In this document: piece after piece, positions 40,753-49,810 of the stretch | Position numbering within the stretch: the stretch's first letter is position 1 | Layout of the letters: every line of letters starts with the position of its first letter | Assembly: GCA_023428245.1 (NCBI GenBank) | Contig: JAEYYX010000049.1 | Location: 1-64,000 of the forward strand | DNA length: 64,000 bases | Direction: 5' to 3' | Source: Pseudomonadota bacterium | GTDB lineage: Bacteria; Myxococcota_A; Polyangia; Polyangiales; Polyangiaceae | Notes under the pieces: generated by a model | The model's input: the letters and a program-made list of their open reading frames with translations, nothing else | The model's database searches: none | Told to the model about the DNA's origin: nothing | Translations under genes and position numbers: made by a program

Positions 40753-42567
40753 TCAGCGCAACAGCTTTGGCTCGGACTCGCGCGAGCCGCTCGAGTTTCT
40801 CTGGAATAAGGCCGGCTCAAGGCGAATCCCCGCTGCTTGCAGGCGCCCAGCAAGCTTCGGCAGCTCCCCAGCTGCCGAAAAATTGCCGTCGAGGCCACTA
40901 TTGGTCCCGCGCACAGTGACGAACGAGAAGACGTCGCTGAGCTCGTTTTCATCGGCCCACTCCGCGATGCGCAGCACACGGACACGCCCGTCCCGGTGTC
41001 GCCCCAGCTCGACCGCCAGGTCGAAAGAGCCCCGAAACCACGCCTCGGCGACATTCAAAGGAAGCCCCGGGCGCGCAAGGGCCATGGCCGCCGGCAGGCT
41101 CCGGAGAGCTGCGCGCACCCCGGGTGCCGTCACCGCAACGACAGCACCCTGGCTCGCTGGCGTGAGCTCGAAGAACTCGGCTAGACGCGCCGGCGACGGG
41201 TGCGCAAGCACGGGACGCGAGCCGGGCACGCTGAGCGCAACGGGCAAGAGAGGTGCAAGCGACTCACGGCCTGATCGCCCAATGACCGAAAGAGATGGCC
41301 AGGCGTCCGGCAGGAACGTCGGCTGCCCAATCAAGAGCAGACGTTCTCGTGTGAGTCCGCCCAGCAGCGCCTCGAGGAGCATGCCCGAGCCTTCCTCCGG
41401 AGGGCTCGTGAGAAGAATATTCAGGCGCGCTCCGAGGCAGAGCTGCAAAAACGTCGCCATCGCCCGCGAAAGCACGCCACGTTTCACGAGCTCGTCCAAG
41501 GTTTGGGGCTCCCTCGAGGGCTTGCGCAGGACAAACAGAAGCGCGTCCTCCCCTTCGGAGAGCCCAACAGACAGGTTCAGCCCACTCGCGAACGTCTCCT
41601 CGAAGTGGGTGGAAAAATCGTGGCTCGTGCCTCCCTCGGCTGCGATCAGTCGCTTGAGCGCGCGACGAAGCGAGGTCGTCGAGGAGAACGCGCGAGCGGC
41701 AGCCTGTGACTTGCCGTCGCGTACCTCAACAAGATCGTCGTAACGGAGGCCGGCCAAGACAGTTGCGCTCGGGTCGTCGAGGAAGGAGCGAATCGGACCG
41801 AGATCGAGGAGCTCCTCCTTGACCTGATCGACCACCGCATCAGCCGCCACGCCCACCGGCACCTCACCTTCGACGAGCAGGTGATCGACGGCGCCCACAA
41901 TCGTATCACTAAACCTCGATACGGTCTCCTCCGAGACGAGGGCAGGAGGCTCCCCGAGAGCGCGGACTACGCCTTCGATGACCTTTTGGACCGCGCTCGA
42001 GCGCAAGACGGCGCCTTCGTTCCCCCGTTGACTCGGTCGGCTCGGCTCGCTCGCATCGAGGGCGCGGAGGGATGGAGCACCGCCGAGACGCGCGAGATCG
42101 TCCGAAGTCGGGCGGTCGGAGCCAATCAACGTCGACGCCAAGGGAGATTCGGGCTCAGAACTAGAAACGGGCCTCGGGCCAGGCAAGGGTGGCGCCGAGA
42201 AGCGGTCCGTGGTGTCCCCGGGGATTGAGTCGCTTGCCGGCTGGCCTAGTCCCTCGACCCTGAGCACATAGTCGCCGATGAACAGTCGATCTTCTTCGCG
42301 GAGAATAGTGGCTTGCGTGATGCGCCGACGATTGACGAAGGTACCGTTCGTGCTGTTGAGGTCGGTGACGATCAGCCGACCTTCGCGAAACAGGATGCGA
42401 GCGTGCCTTTTCGAGACGTTCCCCTTCGGGAGCACGAGATCATTGCCCGCGACCCTCCCGATCGTAGCCTCAGCCCCGCTGAACGCTTGGCGACGCTCGA
42501 TGCCCCCCTTCTCGGAGATCAGGAGAGTGAACGTCGTCGCCGCTTCGCCTGCCGATTCGTTCAGCAC
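40753..42567 (-). CDS. FHA domain fused to a degenerate CpaF/TadA-like ATPase
   Basis: A 604-residue protein. Residues 33-105 are an FHA domain with its phosphothreonine-binding residues: GR38, SxRH 52-55 and NSTNG 71-75. A Pro/Ser-rich linker (105-190) leads to a region that aligns in order with CpaF/TadA ATPases: LGPIRSFLDDPSA (CpaF LGPLEPLLADP), TLDELVKRG and GARLNILL. However the P-loop is missing: where CpaF has a GxxxxGKT loop, this has SPPEEGSGMLLEALL (about residues 388-402), and the Walker B and His box positions are also lost. It probably cannot bind ATP in the usual way. As it sits with a histidine kinase and a regulator, a scaffold or signal-sensing role is more likely than a motor. 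Confidence 0.8.
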   Translation of the reverse strand: MLNESAGEAATTFTLLISEKGGIERRQAFSGAEATIGRVAGNDLVLPKGNVSKRHARILFREGRLIVTDLNSTNGTFVNRRRITQATILREEDRLFIGDYVLRVEGLGQPASDSIPGDTTDRFSAPPLPGPRPVSSSEPESPLASTLIGSDRPTSDDLARLGGAPSLRALDASEPSRPSQRGNEGAVLRSSAVQKVIEGVVRALGEPPALVSEETVSRFSDTIVGAVDHLLVEGEVPVGVAADAVVDQVKEELLDLGPIRSFLDDPSATVLAGLRYDDLVEVRDGKSQAAARAFSSTTSLRRALKRLIAAEGGTSHDFSTHFEETFASGLNLSVGLSEGEDALLFVLRKPSREPQTLDELVKRGVLSRAMATFLQLCLGARLNILLTSPPEEGSGMLLEALLGGLTRERLLLIGQPTFLPDAWPSLSVIGRSGRESLAPLLPVALSVPGSRPVLAHPSPARLAEFFELTPASQGAVVAVTAPGVRAALRSLPAAMALARPGLPLNVAEAWFRGSFDLAVELGRHRDGRVRVLRIAEWADENELSDVFSFVTVRGTNSGLDGNFSAAGELPKLAGRLQAAGIRLEPALFQRNSSGSRESEPKLLR

Positions 42568-42613
42568 TTAGACTTCTTTGCCTGCGAGGAGGCGCGCCGT
42601 CAAACCGTGCGCC

Positions 42614-42847
42614 TCAGACGTCGTAGGACGTCTCGGCACCTTGGCTCGCGACCCCTTGCGCCACGAGTTCCAAGACCTCGCCAGCAAAGGCCATGATTTC
42701 GACGTCGGAGAAGCCCCGATCACGGAGGTCCCGATAGGTTTGGCGAGCCAGATTCGCCGGGGTGGCCTTGGGCTTCTGAGTGTTCTTCAGCTCGAGTTCC
42801 GGAAGGGTGGCGGTCGGACGCTGGATCGGAAGGGTGTGTGGGATCAT
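42614..42847 (-). CDS. Hypothetical protein, 77 aa
   Basis: Small protein with a disordered Pro/Lys-rich first half (residues 1-33) and a helical second half that contains LARQTYRDLRDRGF and VEIMAFAGEVLELVAQG. An SD-like GGAG stands six bases ahead of the ATG at 42847. It is the first gene of the leftward unit that continues with FHA-CpaF, kinase and regulator (46-base gap). No known family. The context makes it likely to be part of the same signalling system. Confidence 0.55.
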   Translation of the reverse strand: MIPHTLPIQRPTATLPELELKNTQKPKATPANLARQTYRDLRDRGFSDVEIMAFAGEVLELVAQGVASQGAETSYDV

Positions 42848-43144
42848 TGATGGCTCCAAGTGGTCCTAGCTGTCCTCAGGAGGAAAGCCGTTGACCTCGC
42901 TGTCGGTCGCCTCTTATTCAAGATTGGTGCCGGCGGCGAGGCGACGGCCTCACTACCAGATTTCGGCAAAATCGGATCATTTTGCGGCGAGGGGCGCGAA
43001 TTGGTCTACGCATATCCTTCGTAAGGGCGGCGTACACTTCGCGCCTGGTGGTCGACACTGGTTTGACCATTCGTATCGGGTACTTCGCGTCCCAGCCAAG
43101 CCGGAACTCGAAGCTTCAGCTCAGACTCGCCGAGCCCGCTGCTC

Positions 43145-43471
43145 TCAGGGGAGTAAATCGATCGATCCGGAATCCGGACGTTCGACCCGAAGCAGGGTGC
43201 TCGTGATGAGCTCCGGCCCGCCATCCGCAAAGAACAAAGCCTCTCCAACCCGCGGACGGTGAGGAGAAGGTGCGAGTCCTCCCCCCTCGAGCATCCGTAC
43301 GGCCCCCGACAGCGAGCGGCCGATGGCCAGATGTCCCTCGAGCCACTGGTCGCTCTCTCGATCCCGAACCGCGACACACACTTGGCCCTCCACGACGTAC
43401 TCGGTGTTCCGAGTGACGTAGAGCTGACGCTTGCGGCGTTCGGGTCCGCTATACCTCTCTGCTCTGAACAT
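43145..43471 (-). CDS. Conserved-looking hypothetical protein, 108 aa
   Basis: Opens MFRAERYSGPERRKRQLYVTRN, then a strand-rich part with CVAVRDRESDQWLEGHLAIGR and a Gly-rich turn, and ends in FADGGPELITSTLLRVERP. The composition and a possible similarity to proteins I recall from Sorangium or Sandaracinus suggest a conserved myxobacterial protein of unknown function; I cannot check this. A TTG codon directly before the ATG is also possible. It stands alone: 297 bases separate it from the 77-aa gene and 318 from the MerR-TPR gene. Confidence 0.5.
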   Translation of the reverse strand: MFRAERYSGPERRKRQLYVTRNTEYVVEGQVCVAVRDRESDQWLEGHLAIGRSLSGAVRMLEGGGLAPSPHRPRVGEALFFADGGPELITSTLLRVERPDSGSIDLLP

Positions 43472-43789
43472 CAAGAGACACTAACCCCGGCTCCAAGCGT
43501 CGGAAAAGAAAACGACGAGTCACAGACTCATCATGCTCTTGGTCAGAGCGGCCCCTCGGACATTTGCAAGCCCGACATCCTGCCAAGGCTTGAAGGACCA
43601 CCCCTGCTCCACCCGTCCTGCCAGCGTGAGGGCGCAGTCAATATATTTCGTCACCTGCAGAACGGGGCCATGCGGCGCTGTGGATAACCTCGAGCGGCGC
43701 GGTTTGGACGCCGATCCAAAGAACATGCGGCGCACGATTGACAGAGTCTACCGATAGGGGGGAGAGAGGGGCTCGCACTCGAGACGCTC
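43472..43789. other. Intergenic region between divergent genes
   Basis: About 318 bases. Open frames on both strands here (for example one starting near 43533) overlap each other and have no family or ribosome binding site, so I call none. A TTGACA lies at 43738-43743 but has no matching -10 at 16-18 bases. I see no repeat or RNA gene. Confidence 0.45.
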
Positions 43790-44788
43790 ATGGCTCGTAG
43801 GAAGAAATCGGAAGACAAGGTCATCCATGTTGTGTTTGGCCCCGGGGGGGGACGGCGCGAAGGACAGGAGACCAGTGCGCCTCGAGTTCCAAGTGAACTG
43901 CCGCCCGCTTCCCCAAAGGAGCCCGTCACAGATCTCTTCACCAAGAGCGAGATCACTCGCCTCCTCGGGATCTCAGAGGCTCAGCTCCGCTCTCTGGATC
44001 GCGCAGGCATCGTTTCCCCGAGTGGGAAACGCCACGGGCGGCGCGCCTACGATTTCACGGACCTGATCGCGCTGCGAACAGCGAAGTCCCTTCTCGACCA
44101 GCGCATTCGGCTCCGGGACGTCAGCCGGGCCATCCAGTCTCTCAAAGCGGACCTGCCGCGAGTCGCGCGTCCGCTGAATGAACTCCGCATCGTGTCGGAC
44201 GGTCGAAACATCGTTGTTCGCTCGAAAGACGGCGCCTTCGAGGCGATGACGGGCCAGATGATGTTGAACCTCGAGGTGCAGTCGCTCAGCGACGATATCG
44301 TGCGCGTGCTCCGCCCGAGCGCCGGACGCGAGCGCACGCGAGCGGCCTACGAGCTCTATTTGAAGGCGAGCGAGCTCGACGAAAGTCCGAGCACACTTGA
44401 TGAGGCTGTGCGCCTCTACAAACAGGCCATCGAGCTCGACCCTTGGCTGGCCATCGCTTACACAAACCTCGGCAACATCGCCTTCCGACGCCAAGAGAAC
44501 GCTGAGGCGGAGGCCTACTACCAAAAGGCTCTCCAAATCGACTCCAAGCAGCCGGAAGCGAAGTACAACCTCGGTTACCTCATGCTCGAGCGCGGCGAGC
44601 CCGAGCGCAGCGTGCCCTATTTCCTCGGAGCGATCGCGGCCGATCCAGATTTCGCCGACGCTCACTTCAACCTCGCGATGGCCTACGAGCAGATGGGCAA
44701 ACCGGAGGAAGCCCGCCCCCTCTGGCAAAACTACATCACGCTCGAGCCCCACGGGACCTGGACAGAGATCGCCCGCAGGCATCTCTAA
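43790..44788 (+). CDS. MerR-type HTH and TPR fusion protein
   Basis: A 332-residue protein. After a Lys/Pro/Ser-rich head, residues 48-125 are a MerR-like winged helix (LFTKSEITRLLGISEAQLRSLDRAG ... RRAYDFTDLIALRTAKSLL). A middle region (130-190) has no clear fold. The C-terminal 140 residues are about four TPR units (AIAYTNLGNIAFRRQENAEAEAYYQKALQIDSKQPEAKY-type). Such MerR-TPR proteins occur in myxobacteria, and the function is unknown. A DNA-binding protein that assembles others on its TPR surface is an inference. Terminated by a clear hairpin. Confidence 0.85.
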   Translation: MARRKKSEDKVIHVVFGPGGGRREGQETSAPRVPSELPPASPKEPVTDLFTKSEITRLLGISEAQLRSLDRAGIVSPSGKRHGRRAYDFTDLIALRTAKSLLDQRIRLRDVSRAIQSLKADLPRVARPLNELRIVSDGRNIVVRSKDGAFEAMTGQMMLNLEVQSLSDDIVRVLRPSAGRERTRAAYELYLKASELDESPSTLDEAVRLYKQAIELDPWLAIAYTNLGNIAFRRQENAEAEAYYQKALQIDSKQPEAKYNLGYLMLERGEPERSVPYFLGAIAADPDFADAHFNLAMAYEQMGKPEEARPLWQNYITLEPHGTWTEIARRHL

Positions 44789-44811
44789 GAACGTCCCCAA
44801 GTGTCACAGCG

Positions 44812-44853
44812 AAGCTCAGGTCCGCCCTCAGGGGCGCGCGGACCTGAGCTTTT
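44812..44853 (+). terminator. Intrinsic terminator behind the MerR-TPR gene
   Basis: A 14-base perfect stem: AAGCTCAGGTCCGC at 44812-44825 with its complement at 44838-44851, a 12-base GC-rich loop, and a short T-run (TTTT). It ends the rightward transcript ahead of the convergent nitrilase gene. Confidence 0.75.
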
Positions 44854-44974
44854 CGCCGTACTTTCCTGAGATCTGCTCGACGGTTCCCAGTGTTTCTTTG
44901 CGCATCTCATCTCGAAAGATGCGCAGATGGCCTCTCCTCGCAGGGGGCATTTTTCCCTGTCGAGAGGGATCGGC

Positions 44975-45808
44975 TCAGACGCGACCGAGCCGCCGGTGCT
45001 TCTCGAGCGGCATATTTGTTCGGACTCGTTCGACCTTCTTCGGGTCGAGATCTGCGATAATGAATCCAACGCCCTCGGCGAGCTCGGCGATCACTTCGCC
45101 CCACGGATCGACGATCAGAGAGTGTCCGAAGGTCTTGCGGTCCAAGGGATGAACGCCCCATTGCGCGGCAGCAACCAGGTACGATTGTGTCTCGATGGCG
45201 CGGGCGCGAAGGAGAGTGTGCCAGTGCGCTTGTCCTGTCGTCTTGGTGAAGGCGGCGGGAAGCGTCAGGACATTGACCCCGAGCTCACGCTGGTGCGCAA
45301 AGAGCTCAGGGAACCGAAGGTCATAACAAATCGATAGGCCCGCCTTGAACCCGGGGGCAAGGTCGAAGACGACCACCTCATCACCGGCCGTGTTCCCTTT
45401 CGACTCGTGGAGCACCGTCCCGTCGGGCAAGTCCACGTCGAATAGATGGATCTTTCGGTAGCGCGAGGCGAGCTCTCCCCCCGAGAAGACGACGCTCGTG
45501 TTGTAGGGACGCTCTGGATTCGGGCTGCGCTCGGGCATGCCCCCGCCGATAACGACCAATCCGAGCTCCTTGGACCAGCGGGCGAGCTCCGCCCCGATCG
45601 GCCCGTAGCTCGCACCTTTCTCGCCCGGAGCCGGCAGCACCTCGCTCACCTTGGCTTTGTCGATCTCCGCGCCCAGAAAGGCGAACCCCTCCGGCAGGAG
45701 CACGACTTCAGCTCCGCTCTGCTTTGCCCTCTCGACCTCACGTCCCGCGACCGATAAATTGGCTGTAACATCGGCCTGGCTTTCGAGCTGGACGGCAGCG
45801 AATCTCAT
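44975..45808 (-). CDS. Carbon-nitrogen hydrolase (Nit1/Nit2-type)
   Basis: A 277-residue nitrilase-superfamily amidase with the Glu-Lys-Cys catalytic triad: Glu40 in LLPEGFAF, Lys119 in RYRKIHLFDV, Cys161 in LSICYDLRFPE. The CYDLRFPE and HxxxLxRARAIE features resemble deaminated-glutathione amidase (Nit1/NitA) and omega-amidase (Nit2); which one cannot be told. It is cytoplasmic and probably cleans up damaged metabolites. Its ATG shares the letters CATG with the ATG of the divergent gene, so each gene's ribosome binding region lies inside the other gene. Confidence 0.9.
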   Translation of the reverse strand: MRFAAVQLESQADVTANLSVAGREVERAKQSGAEVVLLPEGFAFLGAEIDKAKVSEVLPAPGEKGASYGPIGAELARWSKELGLVVIGGGMPERSPNPERPYNTSVVFSGGELASRYRKIHLFDVDLPDGTVLHESKGNTAGDEVVVFDLAPGFKAGLSICYDLRFPELFAHQRELGVNVLTLPAAFTKTTGQAHWHTLLRARAIETQSYLVAAAQWGVHPLDRKTFGHSLIVDPWGEVIAELAEGVGFIIADLDPKKVERVRTNMPLEKHRRLGRV

Positions 45809-47186
45809 GAACCCCGTTATGCCTGATCCGCGGACCGGCGCAATGCAAAGCTTCCAGCGGACGCCTGGGGGACTCGCTCCGCGCAGCCAGAGTCCCGGAC
45901 TCGTCTTGCTCTACGCTGAGAATTTCCGAGCCGTCCCGCCGGTGCTCGCTCTCCGCAAAGACCCCCAAACAATCGGCCGGGACCCGGGCGTCGAGCTCTG
46001 CCTCGAAGTCCCCGCCGTATCCCGACGCCACGCAGAAATCCGCTTCGAGCGGGGCTCCTTCGTCGTGCGAGACCTCGGTTCAACCAATGGCACATTGCTC
46101 GACGGACAGCGTGTCGAAGAAGCAGTGCTCGAAGATAACAGTGAGCTACGCATCGGCGACGCCATTTTCAAGTTCGTCTTGGAGGGCTCAACCGAACAGG
46201 CAGGGTACCGGCTCGACGGCACGCTCGTGCATGGCCAAACACGGCTCTTCCGGGGCAGAAGTCCCTTGGTCGGGGGCTTCGAAATGGACCTCATTTCCGA
46301 GTCTTTGGGCCGGGTGGCCAAGAGCCCGCTCTCGGTCCTCTTGCTCGGAGAGAGCGGCACCGGGAAGGAGGTTGCCACGCGCCTCTTGCACCAAGAGAGC
46401 GGGCGCAGCGGAGAGTTTCACGCGGTCAACTGCGCAGCGCTCCCCGAGAACCTGATCGAGAGTGAGCTGTTCGGATACAAGCGCGGTGCCTTCTCAGGCG
46501 CCGATCGGGACAAGCTCGGCCTGTTCCAAGCCGCCCACCGAGGCACACTTCTCCTCGATGAGATCGGCGACATGCCGCTCGCAGCCCAGGCAAAGTTGCT
46601 CCGAGTTCTCCAATCGCGCGAAGTCGTCCCGGTCGGCTCAACGAAACCAGAACCCGTCGATGTCCGGGTCGTTGCCGCGACGCACCGCGATCTTGGCCGG
46701 CTTCAACAAGAAGGCCGATTCCGTCCGGACCTCTTCGCTCGGCTCAATGAGTTTAGTGTGCGGCTGCCGCCGCTCCGCGAGCGTAAGGAAGACGTCTATC
46801 TCTTGGTCCGGACTTTCCTCGAGCGGCACGGCCGCCCTGACCTCGAGCCAACCTTCCCCTTCATGGCCGCCCTCCTTCACTACGACTGGCCTTATAATGT
46901 GCGCGAGCTCGAGTCCGTCATCAAACGGGCCTCGGCCCTCACAAGGGGGCCCACCCTTGATGAAGGCTCCCTGCCGGAGACGATCCGCGAGGCCATCCTC
47001 GACTACGCGCAGGCCACCCGCCCGAAGGCCTCGGGGGACGGACCGAGCGAGGAGGAGCTCAGGCAGCTCCTCGCCGAAGCCGAAGGCAACATCGCCGCCG
47101 TGGGCCGCCGGCTCGGCAAGGCTCGCATGCAGGTTCACCGCTACTTGAAGAAGTACGGCATCTCAATCACCGACTACCGGGGCTAG
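45807..47186 (+). CDS. FHA-containing sigma-54-dependent activator
   Basis: A 459-residue activator where the usual REC domain is replaced by FHA (residues 45-125: IGRDPGVELC, SRRHAE, GSTNGT). Then the AAA+ domain (Walker A GESGTGKE, GGTLLLDEIGDM) and a Fis-type HTH (EGNIAAVGRRLGKARMQVHRYLKKY). The contact loop is GAFSGA (227-232) instead of GAFTGA. Input should be phosphothreonine on a partner made by a Ser/Thr kinase. The ATG at 45807 overlaps the divergent nitrilase start. ATGs at 45819 or 45843 are alternative starts. Confidence 0.88.
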   Translation: MNPVMPDPRTGAMQSFQRTPGGLAPRSQSPGLVLLYAENFRAVPPVLALRKDPQTIGRDPGVELCLEVPAVSRRHAEIRFERGSFVVRDLGSTNGTLLDGQRVEEAVLEDNSELRIGDAIFKFVLEGSTEQAGYRLDGTLVHGQTRLFRGRSPLVGGFEMDLISESLGRVAKSPLSVLLLGESGTGKEVATRLLHQESGRSGEFHAVNCAALPENLIESELFGYKRGAFSGADRDKLGLFQAAHRGTLLLDEIGDMPLAAQAKLLRVLQSREVVPVGSTKPEPVDVRVVAATHRDLGRLQQEGRFRPDLFARLNEFSVRLPPLRERKEDVYLLVRTFLERHGRPDLEPTFPFMAALLHYDWPYNVRELESVIKRASALTRGPTLDEGSLPETIREAILDYAQATRPKASGDGPSEEELRQLLAEAEGNIAAVGRRLGKARMQVHRYLKKYGISITDYRG

Positions 47187-47336
47187 GCCCCGAGGGCTCG
47201 GCCGGGCCGAGGGGCGGTTCGCGCTGACTCGGACGCCACCGGCGTCCCCTGGGTTGACCGGACCGGCCCACTCGCCTACCCGGGGTGCACGAAAACACCC
47301 GTTCAGGTTCGATCCGGCCCGCGGAGTCGAACCGGA

Positions 47337-49775
47337 GTGAGACGAGAGACCTTGGCGACACGAAAGAACAGCGACGCAGATCAGGCGTCGACCCCCGGAA
47401 CTGGCGCGCGCTCCCGCTCTGCGAAAGGCACGAGCAAAGGCGCCGACCCCTTCGAGAGCGTCAATGCCGAGCCCGAGCAGCTCCAAGAGGTCACCAAGGC
47501 CCGCTATCTGAACTACGCGCTCTCGGTCATCACCAGTCGCGCGCTCCCCGACGTGCGCGATGGGCTGAAGCCGGTCCAAAGGCGCATCCTCTACACGATG
47601 TGGCAGCAGCGCCTCGCGCCGCCCGCCAAACATCGCAAATGTGCCAAGGTGGTCGGCGACGTCATGGGTAACTACCACCCCCATGGCGACTCGGCGATTT
47701 ACGACGCTCTGGTCCGCCTCGCTCAGCCCTTCTCGCTCAGGCTTCCGCTCGTCGATGGTTCTGGCAACTTCGGCTCCCTCGACGGCGACGCCGCTGCCGC
47801 CATGCGGTACACCGAGTGTCGCCTCGCGAGCGCTGCGAGCCCGCTGCTCGAAGAGCTCAACCAGGACACCGTTGCCTTTCGGCCGAACTACGACGGGACC
47901 AGGAACGAACCCGTCGTTCTCCCGGCGCAATTCCCGAACCTCTTGATCAACGGCGCCACCGGCATCGCGGTCGGTATGGCTACGAACATCCCGCCCCATA
48001 ATCCCGAGGAGGTCTGCCAAGCCGCGATCCGCTTGCTCGACGCTCGCGTGACCGATCGGGAGCTCTCGAGCCGGGAGCTCTGCCGCACCATCAAGGGCCC
48101 CGATTTCCCGACCGGGGGCCAGCTCGTCTCCTCCCCGGAAGAGATCAAGGCTGTCTACGAGACGGGCCAAGGGTCCTTGCGCCTTCGCGGCACCCACGAG
48201 CTCGGAGAAGCCACGAAGAGCTCCGATCTGCTCCTCATCACGAGCATCCCATACGGAGTGAACAAATCGACCTTGGTCGAGCGCATCGCTGAGGTAGTGA
48301 CGCAGCGTAAGATGCCGCTGCTCACGGACGTGCGGGATGTCTCCGCTGACGACGTACGCATCGAGCTCGAGCTCAAGAAGGGCGCCGATCCCCAGAAGGT
48401 CCTCGCTTACCTCTACAAGAACACCCCGCTGCAGACGAACGTCGCGGTGAACATGACCTGCCTCGTGCCCACCGAAAACGCCGAGGTGGGCCGGCCGGAA
48501 AGGCTCGATCTCCACGCCATCCTCTGGCACTTCCTGCATTTCCGCTGGGAGGTCGTGACCAGGCGCCTCGAACACGAGCTCGGAGCGCTGAACCGACGCA
48601 TCCACATTCTCGAAGGCTTCGAGAAGATCTTCGACGTCCTCGACCAGATCATCAAGCTCATCCGCGAGAGCGATGGCAAGGCCGACGCCGCCCAGAAGCT
48701 GATCAAGAAGTTCTCGCTCGACGCCGAGCAGGCCGACGCGATCCTCGAACTCAAGCTCTACCGACTGGCCAAGCTCGAGATCCTCGTCGTTCAAAAGGAG
48801 CTCGCCGAGAAGCGCGCTCGAGTCCGCCAGATCCAGCGCCTGCTCGGGGAGAAGTCCGGGCTCGGGCGCTGGGAAATCGTGCGAAAAGAGCTCGAGGAGT
48901 CACTCTCTGCGGTGCGAGCAGCCGGCAAGGGTCGCCGCACGCTGATCGCCGCCTCGACCGACGAGCCCGAGCTGACCGCCGAAGATCTGATCATTGAAGA
49001 GGAAGCTCACGTCCTTCTCACAGCCGACGGCTGGATCAAGCGGCAGCGCGAAATCAAGGATCCAAAAGCGAGTCGAATCCGCGAGGGCGATCGCGTCCTG
49101 GCCTGTTTCGCTGGCTCGACCCATGCCACAGCCGTCTTCTTCTCGAATCTCGGAACGGCCTACACCCTGCGCATCGCGGATGTGCCCTCCACGACCGGCT
49201 ACGGCGACCCGATCCAGAAGCTCTTCAAGCTCAAAGACGGCGAAAAAATCATCAGCGCATACTCCCTCGATCCGCGCGTTGTCGGCGATCTAACGCTAGA
49301 AAAGCCGAAGAATCTGGCGCTGGCGCTTTCGAGCGACGGACTCGCCGTGACCTTCGCCCTGGCCTCGTTCCTCGAACCGAGCACTAAGGCAGGGCGGCGC
49401 TACGCGAAACTCACCGAAGGCCAAGAGATCGTGTCGGCAGCGATCGGAAGCGAGAAGCAGACAGTCATCGCGGTCTCCACGGGACGACGCGCCGTACTCA
49501 GCAAGCTTTCGGACATCAACTTCGTCACCGGACCGAGCAAGGGCGTCACGCTCATGAAGCTCGAGGCCGATGAGCGGGCTCTCGGCGCCGTAATCGCTCC
49601 TGACAAGAGTCAGGGAGTCGTCGTTAAGACCTCGCTCGGCGGCGAGTACGAGGTAACCGAAAAGAACCTTGGACTCACAGGCCGCGCCGTTCGCGGTCAC
49701 GAGGTGGTAAAGCGCGGCAAGCTCGTCGAGATCGTGCCGCCAGAGTTGAGCGCGCCGCCTCCCCTTGAGGCCTGA
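47337..49775 (+). CDS. parC: Type IIA topoisomerase A subunit, ParC-like
   Basis: An 812-residue A subunit. The winged helix and tower regions are typical, with catalytic Tyr158 in AMRYTECRLA and the region HPHGDSAIYD, which keeps Ser and Asp at the two quinolone-interacting positions. C-terminal blades are present, but the GyrA box (RGGKG type) that wraps DNA is missing, so this is ParC rather than GyrA. Directly followed by a B subunit after 35 bases, which supports topoisomerase IV, the enzyme that unlinks daughter chromosomes. Start is uncertain: GTG at 47337, or TTG at 47352, which would begin MATRKN. Confidence 0.88.
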   Translation: MRRETLATRKNSDADQASTPGTGARSRSAKGTSKGADPFESVNAEPEQLQEVTKARYLNYALSVITSRALPDVRDGLKPVQRRILYTMWQQRLAPPAKHRKCAKVVGDVMGNYHPHGDSAIYDALVRLAQPFSLRLPLVDGSGNFGSLDGDAAAAMRYTECRLASAASPLLEELNQDTVAFRPNYDGTRNEPVVLPAQFPNLLINGATGIAVGMATNIPPHNPEEVCQAAIRLLDARVTDRELSSRELCRTIKGPDFPTGGQLVSSPEEIKAVYETGQGSLRLRGTHELGEATKSSDLLLITSIPYGVNKSTLVERIAEVVTQRKMPLLTDVRDVSADDVRIELELKKGADPQKVLAYLYKNTPLQTNVAVNMTCLVPTENAEVGRPERLDLHAILWHFLHFRWEVVTRRLEHELGALNRRIHILEGFEKIFDVLDQIIKLIRESDGKADAAQKLIKKFSLDAEQADAILELKLYRLAKLEILVVQKELAEKRARVRQIQRLLGEKSGLGRWEIVRKELEESLSAVRAAGKGRRTLIAASTDEPELTAEDLIIEEEAHVLLTADGWIKRQREIKDPKASRIREGDRVLACFAGSTHATAVFFSNLGTAYTLRIADVPSTTGYGDPIQKLFKLKDGEKIISAYSLDPRVVGDLTLEKPKNLALALSSDGLAVTFALASFLEPSTKAGRRYAKLTEGQEIVSAAIGSEKQTVIAVSTGRRAVLSKLSDINFVTGPSKGVTLMKLEADERALGAVIAPDKSQGVVVKTSLGGEYEVTEKNLGLTGRAVRGHEVVKRGKLVEIVPPELSAPPPLEA

Positions 49776-49810
49776 ACGAAGAGCAGCTCGAACATTTTTC
49801 GGAGTAGAAC

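Noticed and set aside
43520..43757. Two overlapping short frames in the gap before the MerR-TPR gene
   Set aside because: They lie on opposite strands, have no ribosome binding site or known domain, and cancel each other as candidates.
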